From JBBRLG01 sp038231495 (GTDB lineage: Bacteria > Planctomycetota > Planctomycetia > Gemmatales > Gemmataceae), in the NCBI GenBank assembly GCA_038231495.1, contig JBBRLG010000015.1, positions 1 to 30,256 on the forward strand: a DNA stretch of 30,256 bases, written 5' to 3'. Below, piece after piece: positions 14,590 through 23,104 of this stretch (position 1 is the stretch's first letter; the number at the start of each line of letters is the position of its first letter). A program made the position numbers and the translations under genes. The notes under the pieces were generated by a model that was not told where the DNA came from, ran no database searches, and saw only the letters and a program-made list of their open reading frames with translations.

Positions 14590-15972
14590 CTACTTGTTCT
14601 CCGCCTCGGCGCACAGCCGTTGTTTCTCGGCGGCCCCTTCCCGCAGAATCTCCGCCTTTTCTTCCACCACCACGTCTTCCAACACCGTGTCGTCAATGTG
14701 AACGCCGTGAAACGCGCGCGGCGCGTAATCCGGCCCCAACACGTCCAGCACCGTCGGGTGAATTTGCGGCTTGTCCGGCGACACGAAATAACCGTGGACC
14801 TGCACCGCTTCATCTTGATACTCCGGGTATTCCAGCAACGCCGCGTGCAACCGGTCGAGCCGATAGTGCGGCACCGTCGCGTACAGGTGGTGCGGCAAGT
14901 GTAAATCCTGGCCGATCGGGAACACGCTAAACCGGATGAACCCCCGGACAAAGAAGATGCGCGAGTTCGTCAGCCAGCCGCGGTCGGCGTTGCCGTGCTG
15001 CACCCACTGGCGCAGGATCATGAAGAACGAGAACGACGTGAAAATCGGCACCAACCACAGGAGGAAATAATAGAGTGGCACCCAGGGATCGACGAGCAGT
15101 GCCAGCCACGCCAGGCCGTTGAACACCGCCGTGATGAACGTCACCCGCAGGATGGTGCCGACGCGCTGCGACAGTACGGAATGAATGCGGCTCTGGTGAA
15201 ACTTCGACTCCGGCAACAGTAGGTAGAACGTCAACAGCGCGACGTACAGGGCCGCTGGCACGACCGCGAGCCAGAGCGGGTCGCCGTAAAGCACAAGTCC
15301 CGTCAGGGTGCCGACCAGCGTAACGAGGTAAAGGATCGCAACGCGGATCGCGAGCTTGGAGGGCTTCCAACCCTTGCGCATGTAGGGATTCTTGTCGGTG
15401 CCGGTCGCGTTGTAGGCGGCGCGAATGCGGATGAAGCGGAACAGGTTTGGCAGCCACAGTTGCTTCAACAGCGTCAGCAGGAACGCCTTTTTCGCCATCG
15501 GGAACGGCAGCCAGTGACCGCTCGTTTGCAGCTGTGAAATGTCCGGGTCGCGCTGCGGGTCGTTGACGAACTGATGGTGTGCCAGGTGTTGTAGCCGGTA
15601 GTGGTGCGTGCTGCTGAACATCGGAAACATGCAAAACCACTCAGACACCAGGTCGTTGAGGTAGCGGTTGCGGAATAGGATGTGATGCACCGCCTCGTGC
15701 GCCAGGCCGCTCAACTGGTGCTGCCCCGCGCCGACCAGGAAAATCGCCAGCACCGTCACCGGCACGTTCAGCCAGAACGGCAAGCCCCATCCTGCGCGCA
15801 GGTAATAGAACGCGACCGCACCGCCGATCACCAGGGCGAAATAGAAGTAGGTGCGCAGGAGGTAATAGAAGTTGGTGGCATTGTCCGTCTGCCGCAACCG
15901 CTGCAAGGTTTCTTTGAGTTCCGGGTCCTTCAGGGATTTCTGCGTTTTCGCCGGCAGCGCGACAGTACTCAT
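14590..15972 (-). CDS. Membrane fatty acid desaturase
   Basis: This 460-residue membrane protein belongs to the fatty acid desaturase family, di-iron enzymes that introduce double bonds into acyl chains of membrane lipids. All three histidine boxes are visible: H92EAVHH97, H123HYRLQHLAHH133 and H358LPHH362. Hydrophobic spans lie at about residues 40-58, 66-82, 205-250 and 285-320, as expected for an inner-membrane enzyme with the metal site on the cytoplasmic face. The C-terminal 80 residues, after the third box, are an acidic soluble extension (DDTVLEDVVVEEKAEILREG) that seems longer than usual. Regiospecificity cannot be told from sequence. It is a single gene with its own upstream region. 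Confidence 0.93.
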   Translation of the reverse strand: MSTVALPAKTQKSLKDPELKETLQRLRQTDNATNFYYLLRTYFYFALVIGGAVAFYYLRAGWGLPFWLNVPVTVLAIFLVGAGQHQLSGLAHEAVHHILFRNRYLNDLVSEWFCMFPMFSSTHHYRLQHLAHHQFVNDPQRDPDISQLQTSGHWLPFPMAKKAFLLTLLKQLWLPNLFRFIRIRAAYNATGTDKNPYMRKGWKPSKLAIRVAILYLVTLVGTLTGLVLYGDPLWLAVVPAALYVALLTFYLLLPESKFHQSRIHSVLSQRVGTILRVTFITAVFNGLAWLALLVDPWVPLYYFLLWLVPIFTSFSFFMILRQWVQHGNADRGWLTNSRIFFVRGFIRFSVFPIGQDLHLPHHLYATVPHYRLDRLHAALLEYPEYQDEAVQVHGYFVSPDKPQIHPTVLDVLGPDYAPRAFHGVHIDDTVLEDVVVEEKAEILREGAAEKQRLCAEAENK

Positions 15973-16095
15973 GAAGGCGTCCCCACGTCGTTATCTTGCT
16001 TCCGCAACGTTGAACCGCATTGCGACCTTCCCATCTCACCCATTTTAGTGGCACCGGCGGCAATAGACGAGCGGATTAAAGAGGCAATTCGGGGC

Positions 16096-16134
16096 GCAAA
16101 CGAAAACGGCCTCCGCCTTTTTGGGGAGACCGTT
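16096..16134 (-). terminator. Rho-independent-type terminator after the PLD-like gene
   Basis: On the minus strand the arms AACGGTCTCC and GGAGGCCGTT (one mismatch, CAAAAAGGC-type loop) are followed by TTTTCGTTTG. The element lies 25 bases after the stop of the phospholipase D-like gene and before the desaturase start region, as expected for a terminator. Confidence 0.5.
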
Positions 16135-16158
16135 ACAGCTGGCACAGCTGTTACCGCG

Positions 16159-16800
16159 TCAGGCCGCGTGCCGGGGGTTGTGGTCGATGTGGATCGGCGC
16201 GACCTTCGCGTGGGCACCGCCGCGACCGGCGGTCGCGGGGCCGGCGGCGACCTTCGGCTCGGCGGCGCGGGCGTGTTCCTTGTGGACGTGATAGTTGTCG
16301 CGGTACAGGCGCACCAGGTCGGGATGGCCCTTGATGACGAGCAAGTTCTCGGCGTTCTCGCTCTCGGCCTGGTGCGTGAAGTTGAAACTGCCGGTCACGA
16401 GCGTCTTGCCGTCGATAATCATGATCTTGTTGTGGGCGATCGCGTGGTGGGCGTCGATGACCGGCTTCATGCCCTGTTCGAGGAAGAAGTGCAAGTCGGT
16501 ATGGGCTTCGAGTTCGTTACTGTGATCGAGCACGATTTCGACGTGGACGCCGCGCAGCTTGGCATCGACCAGCGCCTTGGAGATGCGTTCCGCCGTGAAG
16601 GAGTAGGCGAGGACGAGAATTTCCTTCTTCGCGCGGCCCAACTCGGCGACCACCGCGTCGGTGACGCCGCCCTTGGGCGAGAAATGGACGGAAATAAAGG
16701 GCGGTGTGGCGACGAGGCGGTAAAGCCGGCGCAGCAGGAAAAGTAGGGTGAACGCCCCGGTGGCCCCCGTCGCAATGAATATCCACATCGTCGATAACAT
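16159..16800 (-). CDS. Single-HKD phospholipase D/Nuc-like protein, membrane-anchored
   Basis: The 213-residue protein starts at ATG 16800, preceded by GGAGGG. An N-terminal membrane segment (MWIFIATGATGAFTLLFLL, about residues 5-23) is followed by one phospholipase D domain. The HKD motif is H123NK(x4)D130, followed by GSFNFT at 137-142, and AYSFTAERISKALVDAKLRG is the typical strand-helix before it. A single HKD motif and this small size match the bacterial Nuc/Zucchini group, which works as a dimer on nucleic acids or phospholipids; the substrate here is not known. The Ala/His-rich tail (170-213) looks disordered. Longer upstream starts run through the palindrome at 16871 and are rejected. 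Confidence 0.88.
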   Translation of the reverse strand: MLSTMWIFIATGATGAFTLLFLLRRLYRLVATPPFISVHFSPKGGVTDAVVAELGRAKKEILVLAYSFTAERISKALVDAKLRGVHVEIVLDHSNELEAHTDLHFFLEQGMKPVIDAHHAIAHNKIMIIDGKTLVTGSFNFTHQAESENAENLLVIKGHPDLVRLYRDNYHVHKEHARAAEPKVAAGPATAGRGGAHAKVAPIHIDHNPRHAA

Positions 16801-16870
16801 CGACCGCCCTCCATCCCTTGAGGTCCGGCTGCCAAGGATAACAGCGCGGCGGAAACGCACAAGAGGGGAT

Positions 16871-16917
16871 TTGCCGCTTGCGGCTTTGCAATCGTGCAAA
16901 GCCGCAAGCGGCGGCAA
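16871..16917. repeat. Palindromic repeat, copy 2
   Basis: The same 20-base left arm as copy 1 (TTGCCGCTTGCGGCTTTGCA), a 4-base loop ATCG, and an 18-base matching right arm interrupted at its foot by an extra GGC. Unlike the other copies it lies between divergent genes, so it is not placed as a terminator for either neighbour. Confidence 0.9.
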
Positions 16918-16995
16918 ACATCGGGGCCGGTCGTTCCGCTCCAGGCTCGCCCAATCTGGCCGTGCCAGCTAGGATGGCTGGAAAGGAGAATCCCC

Positions 16996-17208
16996 ATGAT
17001 CGAACTGACTGACCAGCAGCGCGAAGCTGTGAAGAACGGCGAAGCGATCCGAATCGCAGCCCCGGAATTCGGGGAAGACCTGGTACTCCTGCGTGCGACG
17101 CATTATGAAAGCATGCGGGAGTTGCTGGACGACCAGCGCGAGCAACGGGCCGTCCTGCGGGCCTCGATGAAGCAGGCGGCGAAGGTCGCTCAAGAGAATC
17201 CTTATTGA
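16996..17208 (+). CDS. Putative antitoxin paired with a MazF/PemK-like toxin
   Basis: The 70-residue product starts at ATG 16996 after AAGGAGA. MIELTDQQREAVKNGEAIRI and VLLRATHYESMRELLDDQRE are typical of small antitoxins that precede MazF/PemK toxins in planctomycetes. The N-terminal half forms a short beta/alpha unit, and the charged C-terminal helix would bind the toxin. The stop is followed two bases later by the toxin ATG, the standard antitoxin-first order. It may also repress its own promoter. The family name is uncertain; assignment rests mainly on pairing. Confidence 0.78.
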   Translation: MIELTDQQREAVKNGEAIRIAAPEFGEDLVLLRATHYESMRELLDDQREQRAVLRASMKQAAKVAQENPY

Positions 17209-17210
17209 CC

Positions 17211-17549
17211 ATGAATCCAGGCGAAATCTACAGGGCCGACCTCGGCGAGGCGACTCCCCATCCGGTGATCGTCGTTGCTCGGGAGGAATTGAACCGGGGC
17301 GACCGGGGGGTGGCCGTACTCTGCACCTCCCAGAAGTTCGCGACGCGCTCCACGCTGGCCCATTGCGTGCCCTTCAAGGCCGGCCAGTTTGGCTTCACGA
17401 AGGACTGCGTTGCGCAGTGCGAAAACATCTTCATGGTCGCCAAGGACAGTCTGGACCCGACGCTGGTTGGAACGCTGGACGACCTGACCATGCGGGAAGT
17501 GGTAAAGGCGATCAGTCACGTTATCGACTCGGACTGCGAGCCGAACTGA
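17211..17549 (+). CDS. MazF/PemK-like mRNA interferase toxin
   Basis: The 112-residue product has the PemK/MazF SH3-like barrel pattern: N-terminal NPGEIYRADLGEATPHPVIV, the REELNRGDRGVAVLCTS strand block, and a C-terminal helix (DDLTMREVVKAISHVI). In the family the Pro-Val-Ile-Val segment and the following Arg and Ser/Thr positions form the endoribonuclease site; they are present here (PHPVIVVAREE, LCTSQKF). A TTG at 17205 overlapping the antitoxin stop is an alternative start. With the upstream gene it forms the second complete toxin-antitoxin module of the window. Confidence 0.87.
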   Translation: MNPGEIYRADLGEATPHPVIVVAREELNRGDRGVAVLCTSQKFATRSTLAHCVPFKAGQFGFTKDCVAQCENIFMVAKDSLDPTLVGTLDDLTMREVVKAISHVIDSDCEPN

Positions 17550-17697
17550 TTGGAGGCGAAAGCTCTGCAGTGGCGATAACGGCCGTCTGAATCGGTTCCT
17601 GCCACCTTTTTCGTGGCCGGAGCCCGTCCGCATCGTATCCCGTTGCGGAGGCAATGCAGACCCCGAAAGCATGAAAGCATGGCACCCGGCGCTGTCG

Positions 17698-17934
17698 TCA
17701 CGCTCTTCCAAGATCATTCGGTAGGCTCGGAGCCGAAATGACGGCCAGTTGATCTTCTCGGAATTCGCCATAGGCCGGCTTCGGTTTACGTCGGACGCGA
17801 ACCCGGTAGATCCGCGCGCCTCCCGGTCCGAGCGGACCGCAGAACTCGACAATCCTCCCGCCCCGGTAGCCGGAATTGAGAATCTGTACCCGGTCCCCGA
17901 CCTTCAGAGGCTCGACAATTTTGTCCACGGCCAT
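17698..17934 (-). CDS. Small KOW/SH3-like protein
   Basis: The 78-residue product reads as a small beta-barrel: LKVGDRVQILNSGYRGGRIV resembles a KOW-type RNA- or protein-binding loop, followed by GPLGPGGARIYRVRVRRKPK and a short acidic helix. It is basic overall with no signal peptide. The start at ATG 17934 is preceded by GGGAGGGA. Function unknown; a nucleic-acid or ribosome-linked role would be inference. It is isolated, between the MazF-like gene and the restriction-modification pair. Confidence 0.72.
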   Translation of the reverse strand: MAVDKIVEPLKVGDRVQILNSGYRGGRIVEFCGPLGPGGARIYRVRVRRKPKPAYGEFREDQLAVISAPSLPNDLGRA

Positions 17935-18079
17935 CGCTTGGTCCCTCCCTTCGGGGCGTCACCACGGAGCGACGCCGAGAATTCGGCACATTTCATTATC
18001 CAGGGTGCCGTCGAGCCAGGTCGCCAGTTTATCGCAGGAAGTCCGCCAACCCTGATTCGCACGCGGCTTCTAACGGCTG

Positions 18080-19684
18080 TCACGTCGAAAAAAGACTGCG
18101 CGTTTCTTCACGTATCACGCTCTCCTGAAGCTCGGGCCACCGCTCGACCATGGCGGCTGCCGAGATGCGACCCAATTCTCTCGGCTCGATCTTGTGGAGT
18201 CCACCGCCGTAGACCCGACCCTCACCACGGAGTTCATGGCCTGTAACGCAGCCTAAGAGTTCATGCACGCCGACGGTGCGGTCCGGGTGCTTGCGGAGCA
18301 TGGCCGCGAGGCCCCTCTGTGGGTACAGCATGAGGTAGAGATTCGTTCCGATGGCCAGGGACCGGTTAAGGATGAAACGGAAGGGCTGCTTGTCGTCCGA
18401 GCCACGACCCATGTAGGTGCAAAGAAACGGAGCAGGTTCGCGCCGTTCCTGTTTGTACCACGGGACGCGCTTGCTGACGAGGTAGCCGTCCTTGATCCCC
18501 AATGTCTCCGCAGTTTGTAGATAATCCCACAACGCGGGATGGCGCGATTTGACTGCATTTTCCGGAAGGTCGCAGTCAATAACACATAGTTGACGGCCGA
18601 TGCGGGGGTAGCCGTCCCCGTCGGCGTCGACGACCGTGGTTTTGAGGTGGCGAGGGCTGGGGAGTATCGGGCGCAAATATTCGCTTGGAAGGCCGCGGCG
18701 CATCGCCTCAAGCCGGTCGAGGACGAAGAACTTGTTGCTACCCGTGGCTATGCCGCGCTGGACCCGGAAGAAGTCGCCGAGCATCGGCCCGCTACCGTCG
18801 CTTAGCGTGTGCTGGTCGTTCTTTGCGTGACTCGGGTAAACAGTCCATTTGTGGGATTCCCGCAGCCGTTCGAGCGCGATCCGTTCACGGGCGTGCGGCT
18901 CCGACACCGTGCCGCCGAAGGTGAACTCCACGGTGTGGTTAGCGACAGACTGCGCTTTGCGGAACACCAGAACGACCGAGGACACGAGGGCATCGCCGAA
19001 CTGAACATCATCCGGGTCGAAGCGGTGGGCGCGGATGAGCGTTACGCGATCCGTGAGAAAGCCCTTGAGGGCCGCCCCGTAATTGACGTCCATGAACTCC
19101 GAGGGGATGAGCCACGCGGCGATCCCGTCATCTTCCAACCACGCTGTGGCAAGGAGCAAAAAGTAGACGTATAGACCCGCCAGCCCATTGACCTTTACCC
19201 GAGTCATCTCGAACGCGAGACGTTGAAGGCGTTCCTTGTCATCGCGGTGCATGTGATGGTGGCGGACGTAGGGCGGATTCGCCAAGATGACGTTGGGCGC
19301 GGACGGGCACGAGCTTTCGGCGACGATTCGCGTGAAATCGCCAAGTACCACATCAAGCCCGACACCGCCCCAAAGGGTGCGGGCGGCTTCAGCGAACGCG
19401 GGATCGAGTTCGACGCCCACGGCGCTTTGAATTCGGTTCGGGCCGAAGACGGCGAGGACCGCCGAAAAGAAGCTGCCGGAGCCGATTGAGGGGTCGGCAA
19501 AGCAAATCCCACTGGCGGGCCGGTCGATGAGCGATTTGACGTAGCGTGCGATATCCAAGGCAAGGGCGTTGGGTGTGGCGAACTGGCCGAGCCGGTTGCG
19601 CTCTGCCGCCGACTTTCCTTTATCGAGGTCCGCCTGAATCGCCAGGCGACGAGCCTCAACCGAGTTGTCATGCTTCGCGACCAT
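18080..19684 (-). CDS. Type II N6-adenine DNA methyltransferase of the XamI-type system
   Basis: The 534-residue protein is an N6-adenine methyltransferase of the Eco57I/N6_Mtase type. The AdoMet-binding motif DPSIGSGSF lies at residues 64-72, preceded by the GQFATP block (33-38), and the catalytic NPPY is at 136-139 (LANPPYVRHHH). The C-terminal 300 residues form the target-recognition part, with FFRVQRGIATGSNKFFVL typical of this class. I chose ATG 19684; a TTG at 19693 would overlap the endonuclease stop. It would protect host DNA from the adjacent endonuclease. Endonuclease-first order with a 5-base gap means the two are co-transcribed. The region looks less GC-rich than its neighbours, which suggests transfer. 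Confidence 0.92.
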   Translation of the reverse strand: MVAKHDNSVEARRLAIQADLDKGKSAAERNRLGQFATPNALALDIARYVKSLIDRPASGICFADPSIGSGSFFSAVLAVFGPNRIQSAVGVELDPAFAEAARTLWGGVGLDVVLGDFTRIVAESSCPSAPNVILANPPYVRHHHMHRDDKERLQRLAFEMTRVKVNGLAGLYVYFLLLATAWLEDDGIAAWLIPSEFMDVNYGAALKGFLTDRVTLIRAHRFDPDDVQFGDALVSSVVLVFRKAQSVANHTVEFTFGGTVSEPHARERIALERLRESHKWTVYPSHAKNDQHTLSDGSGPMLGDFFRVQRGIATGSNKFFVLDRLEAMRRGLPSEYLRPILPSPRHLKTTVVDADGDGYPRIGRQLCVIDCDLPENAVKSRHPALWDYLQTAETLGIKDGYLVSKRVPWYKQERREPAPFLCTYMGRGSDDKQPFRFILNRSLAIGTNLYLMLYPQRGLAAMLRKHPDRTVGVHELLGCVTGHELRGEGRVYGGGLHKIEPRELGRISAAAMVERWPELQESVIREETRSLFST

Positions 19685-19689
19685 TAGGT

Positions 19690-20649
19690 TCAAAGCCCCA
19701 GCTTTGCAAGGTCATCGATCCGATGCTCCCAGACCCAATCAATGCCCTCGGCCGCTTCGTAGCCGAGGTAGTCGGTGCCGAAATAGCCGCAAAGGAACAG
19801 CACAAACCGCAAGTCCTTGCCGTGGATCGCGTGGAGTTGATGGATCTTCGTGGCTTCCTCTTTGCGCCGTTTGTTCGTGTTCGTGAAATCGCCCGCTGAC
19901 TTGGCTTCTATGAGGATGGGCAGGCGGTCCTTCCGCAACTTCCTGGGTTGGATCACCGCATCAATGGGAATGTTGACCTTGACGGTATTGCCGACTGGCA
20001 GGTTCATGCGGAAAGCGTAAGTGCCCGCTTCCATCTCGGTTAGCCGTTTCCCTGGCGGGTGTGCCTGCTTCCGGTAGCCTCGGCCGTCAAGCCACTCGCC
20101 GATCAGTGCCAGTTGGCGACGCTCCTGGGCGTTGCGGACGATCGGATTAGCCACGGCACTGCACAGGCGGTCGGCGACAATGGTGGATGCCCGGTCCCGC
20201 TCGTGGTCGGTCGGCTCGGTGCCGGCGTCGAGCCACGGGAAGATGTCGCGGTCCAGGAGCTTTCCTAAGACGCGGCAGACCTTATTCAAATTCTCATCGA
20301 CAAGCTCCGCTTTCATGTGGACGGACAACTTGCCCATTTCCATGCTGCCGATCAGCGATTTGCTCGCGCTGGCGAGGCCGACCAGCCGGTCGACCGCAAG
20401 TGGCGGGGCGGTACACATCCGAAGTGTTGCCAGCGCGCCGGGGTTCGCTCGGAGCGTCGCGGCGTCGATGTTGCGCAAGTCGCTGGTCGCGAGAAGCGCG
20501 GACCTGACGTGTTCGGTCGTCTTGACGCGTGTCGATAGGAACGCTTCGGGCGCAAACTTCATGAACCACTGATTGAACTGGTCCACCGACGCCACGATGT
20601 CGGGCTTCCAGAGGTGCGGTTTGTTCGCGTTTACTTTTTCGCTTGGCAC
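19690..20649 (-). CDS. XamI-family restriction endonuclease
   Basis: The 319-residue protein resembles the XamI restriction endonuclease family; SVDQFNQWFMKFAPEAFLST, the TLRMCTAPPLAVDRLVGLA block and ERRQLALIGEWLDGRGY match the pattern I remember for it. A PD-(D/E)xK active site is visible: D230 in NIPIDAVIQP and E248-A-K250 in PILIEAKSAGD. I chose GTG 20649 because GGAG lies seven bases upstream and the longer reading adds a non-coding-looking Arg-rich segment. It should cut DNA at the site methylated by the downstream enzyme. Known XamI is, to my knowledge, a GTCGAC cutter; this specificity is only a prediction for the present protein. Confidence 0.85.
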   Translation of the reverse strand: MPSEKVNANKPHLWKPDIVASVDQFNQWFMKFAPEAFLSTRVKTTEHVRSALLATSDLRNIDAATLRANPGALATLRMCTAPPLAVDRLVGLASASKSLIGSMEMGKLSVHMKAELVDENLNKVCRVLGKLLDRDIFPWLDAGTEPTDHERDRASTIVADRLCSAVANPIVRNAQERRQLALIGEWLDGRGYRKQAHPPGKRLTEMEAGTYAFRMNLPVGNTVKVNIPIDAVIQPRKLRKDRLPILIEAKSAGDFTNTNKRRKEEATKIHQLHAIHGKDLRFVLFLCGYFGTDYLGYEAAEGIDWVWEHRIDDLAKLGL

Positions 20650-21107
20650 AGCACGACTCCAAGCGGTTCCAAATCGCGTGACCGGTCGAAGGCGCAATGC
20701 TAACACGGTTCGTCAATGCACTAGCCGTTGCTCCGTCCTTTTGCGTAACTGCCGAAGTGAGCCATCCTCCATTTAGTATTCAAAAAACCAGTAAAGAGCA
20801 AGTGAAAAACCAGGGTGATCGGGTTTCGTTGGCCATCAACCCCTTCAAAATCCTTGCATCCGGCTCCTCTTCGTCGTAGCCAGAGCCACCGGCGTTCGAG
20901 GGCGGAATCCTGCACGGTCCAGAAAACTTGCCGACACCTGTGGGGAGAACTATGCGCGCAACGCCTCACCCACAACCCATGCGATGCGCTGAACCTGTCG
21001 GGGGGTCGTCGCTTTGGTTGTGGTAGATGACAATGGAATCAAAGGCAACCCCGGCGGTGGCACCGCTTGCGGCTTTGCGGTCGCGCAAAGCCGCAAGCGG
21101 CAAATGC
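20650..21107. other. Intergenic region upstream of the restriction-modification genes
   Basis: These 458 bases lie between the restriction endonuclease start and the HlyD-like gene end. They contain palindrome copy 3 at 21063-21100 and a visibly AT-richer patch at about 20760-20835, which may hold the restriction-modification promoter. No convincing gene: frames here are short and Arg/Ser-rich. A faintly tRNA-like string at 20845-20870 does not fold into a tRNA. Confidence 0.55.
21063..21100. repeat. Palindromic repeat, copy 3
   Basis: Perfect 17-base arms CCGCTTGCGGCTTTGCG and reverse complement around the 4-base loop GTCG. It lies eight bases past the end of the HlyD-like gene (minus strand), so it is well placed to end the 27.4-21.1 kb operon transcript or to protect its 3' end. 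Confidence 0.9.
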
Positions 21108-22211
21108 TCACTGCGGCGGCGCGACCGGTAGCGTTACCCGGACGCGCTGCCCGATTTGCAGCGGCTTCTGGCCGGGGTCTAGCTCGATGATCGCTTCCCG
21201 CGTGCGCACGTCGTTGAATTGCAACGGTTCCAGCAGCATCGAACGGCGGTGCGTGTACCAGTCGGAGATGCTTTCGACCTTGCCGGTCCACACGCCCAGG
21301 TCTTCACTCACGAAATCCTTGATGCGGGCCGACTGGCCGACGTAGACCTTCGGAGCAAACTCCTGCTCGATCTCCGCGCGGACGATGCGCGGGGCGGTCG
21401 AACAGAACAGGATCGGCGCCTGCCGCGGATTGGGCAGTCCGTCGCCGACACTCACCTGCATCCGCAGGACTTTGCCCTTGTACGGCGCCTTCACGGTGCA
21501 TTCATCGACCGCCCACTTTGCCTCGTCCAGCTGCACCTTCTTCGCCGCCACCTCCTGCTCGGCCTTGCGGATCGTGAAGTCCGGATCGAGCAACTCCAAG
21601 CCGCGTAGCTTCTTTTTCTCCGCCTCAATCTCGGCGTCCGCCGCATCAACCAGCTTTTGCGCCGCCGCCGCCCGGTCGGCACTGGCGAGGTTTTTGTCGG
21701 CCAGCCGCTTGGCGTCGTCGGCGTCCTTTTGGCCGGCGTCGCGCTTGTTCTGTTTCGCCTGAATGATGTCCTGCTGACCGGCGACACTGAGCCGGTGCTG
21801 TTCGGGCAGTTTCTTTTTCGCCTCGTCCAGCTGAATCTCGGCGGCCCGCAGTGCGGCCTCGGCCTGGTCGCGACTGAAGCGGGCGTGGCGGTCGTCCATC
21901 AGGTACAGCGGCGCACCTTCGTCGAACTCCTGGTTCTCCTTGGCGAGAACTTTCGCCACCCGGCCAGGCTGTAACGGCAACACCGCCGTGACGCCGTCGC
22001 GCACGTCTACCAGACCTTGCGACACCGTGCGCCGGCCGGTGATCTCCGGCAGCGGCTCGGTTTTCGGTGCCGGTTTCGGCGCGCCGTCGTCGGCTCGCGA
22101 AGGCAGCGCCAGCGTGGCGATCGCGAACGAACCGGACAGGAGGGCGGTGCCGAGCAATACCAAAACCGGCAAGCGCCAGCGGCGCGGCGTGGGTTCGAGG
22201 GGAGTCTTCAT
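21108..22211 (-). CDS. HlyD/DevB-like membrane-fusion (adaptor) protein
   Basis: The 367-residue protein starts at ATG 22211. A single membrane anchor, RLPVLVLLGTALLSGSFAIATLAL (about residues 13-36), precedes a periplasmic adaptor: the first half of a lipoyl domain (GVTAVLPLQPGRVAKVLAKE), a long Ala/Lys/Glu-rich coiled-coil hairpin (about 105-215), the second lipoyl half (CTVKAPYKGKVLRMQVSVGD), then a beta-barrel (IVRAEIEQEFAPKVYVGQSA). This is the classic layout of DevB/MacA/HlyD adaptors that link an inner-membrane ABC exporter to the outer membrane. The ATPase gene ends 31 bases upstream and the permease precedes it, so this is the last gene of the exporter operon. Confidence 0.92.
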   Translation of the reverse strand: MKTPLEPTPRRWRLPVLVLLGTALLSGSFAIATLALPSRADDGAPKPAPKTEPLPEITGRRTVSQGLVDVRDGVTAVLPLQPGRVAKVLAKENQEFDEGAPLYLMDDRHARFSRDQAEAALRAAEIQLDEAKKKLPEQHRLSVAGQQDIIQAKQNKRDAGQKDADDAKRLADKNLASADRAAAAQKLVDAADAEIEAEKKKLRGLELLDPDFTIRKAEQEVAAKKVQLDEAKWAVDECTVKAPYKGKVLRMQVSVGDGLPNPRQAPILFCSTAPRIVRAEIEQEFAPKVYVGQSARIKDFVSEDLGVWTGKVESISDWYTHRRSMLLEPLQFNDVRTREAIIELDPGQKPLQIGQRVRVTLPVAPPQ

Positions 22212-22242
22212 CGTACGCCTCGTATTCTGAGAATGCGGGCCT

Positions 22243-23025
22243 CTAATGAGGCACGCCGGGATACGGGTTGGCTGCCGTGCCGTTCTTGCCGTAGTGGCGC
22301 TGCAGGTCCGGGTCACTCGTCACGTCTTCGCTTTCGCGCAGCACGCCGTCTTCGATGTGAAACACCCGGTCCACGTACGGAATGATCCGTGCGTCGTGGG
22401 CCACGATCAAGATCGTCGAGCCGCGCTCGTGGGCGGCGTTGCGCAACAGCTCCACCACCTGCTCGCCGTGCGCCCAGTCCAGGGCACTGGTCGGCTCGTC
22501 GGCGAAGCAGAAGTTCGGCTCCTTGATGAGCGCCCGGCCGATGGCCACGCGCTGCTTCTCGCCGCCCGACATTTCGGACGGCCGCAGGTGCATTTTGTTG
22601 CCCAGGCCCAGCAGCGACAGCATCTGCTCGGAACGCTTTTTGGCCGCGCGCGCCGAAGCGCCCTCGCCCCAGCGCACCACCATTTCCAGCTGCTGCTTGG
22701 CGTTGAGCGCGTTGAACAGGTTGTAGCCCTGGAAGATGAAGCCGCAGTGCTTCAGCCGAAAGCGCTCCCGCGCCATCTCTGCCATCCCCCACAAGTCTTC
22801 GCCCAGTGCCGACACGTTGCCGCCGTCGGGGCGCAACAGGCCGGAGAGGACGGCCAGCAACGTCGATTTGCCGCTGCCGGACGGCCCCATGAGCAGGTTG
22901 ATGTGGCCGGGGTACAGTTCGAGCGACACCTCGTTAAGCGCAATCGTCTCCGCCTCGCCCGTGCCGAAGCTGCGGCGCAGGTGCCGGCCGACCAACGTGG
23001 CTTCCGTGGACTGTTCAGGGAGCAT
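22243..23025 (-). CDS. ABC exporter ATPase (DevA/LolD/MacB type)
   Basis: The 260-residue nucleotide-binding protein has all ABC motifs: Walker A GPSGSGKST at residues 47-55, Q-loop Q99 (FIFQGYNLFNAL), signature SGGEK at 153-157, Walker B with the catalytic Glu in CFADEPTSALD (173-183), and switch His210 (IVAHDARI). The sequence around the Q-loop and signature is typical of the LolD/MacB/DevA subfamily, which drives lipid, lipoprotein or macrolide export with FtsX-like permeases. It acts on the cytoplasmic face with the DevC-like permease encoded 306 bases upstream. The gap between them holds C/G-run repeats. Confidence 0.95.
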   Translation of the reverse strand: MLPEQSTEATLVGRHLRRSFGTGEAETIALNEVSLELYPGHINLLMGPSGSGKSTLLAVLSGLLRPDGGNVSALGEDLWGMAEMARERFRLKHCGFIFQGYNLFNALNAKQQLEMVVRWGEGASARAAKKRSEQMLSLLGLGNKMHLRPSEMSGGEKQRVAIGRALIKEPNFCFADEPTSALDWAHGEQVVELLRNAAHERGSTILIVAHDARIIPYVDRVFHIEDGVLRESEDVTSDPDLQRHYGKNGTAANPYPGVPH

Positions 23026-23104
23026 ATACCGGCTCCTTGGTTTCGGATCGCATCATTGCTGTTCGCCCCGTCGGGGACCGTTCCGTGCGGGAAGTCCGTT
23101 TCGT

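Noticed and set aside
14470..14904. Open frames running through the palindromic repeats (for example CRLRLCKCMQSRKRQ-type peptides)
   Set aside because: The same Arg/Cys/Ala peptide appears wherever the palindrome occurs, on both strands; it is the repeat translated, not a protein.
16801..16917. Longer N-terminus for the phospholipase D-like gene
   Set aside because: It would be encoded by palindrome copy 2. ATG 16800 has GGAGGG upstream and is followed directly by the membrane anchor.
16871..16917. Palindrome copy 2 as a transcription terminator
   Set aside because: It lies between divergent starts, so neither neighbour ends there, and no T-tract follows on either strand.
20840..20910. tRNA-like string (TTCAAAATCC...TCCGGCTCCT)
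   Set aside because: The flanking bases do not pair as a T-stem, and no acceptor or anticodon arm can be built. Not a tRNA or a clear attachment site.
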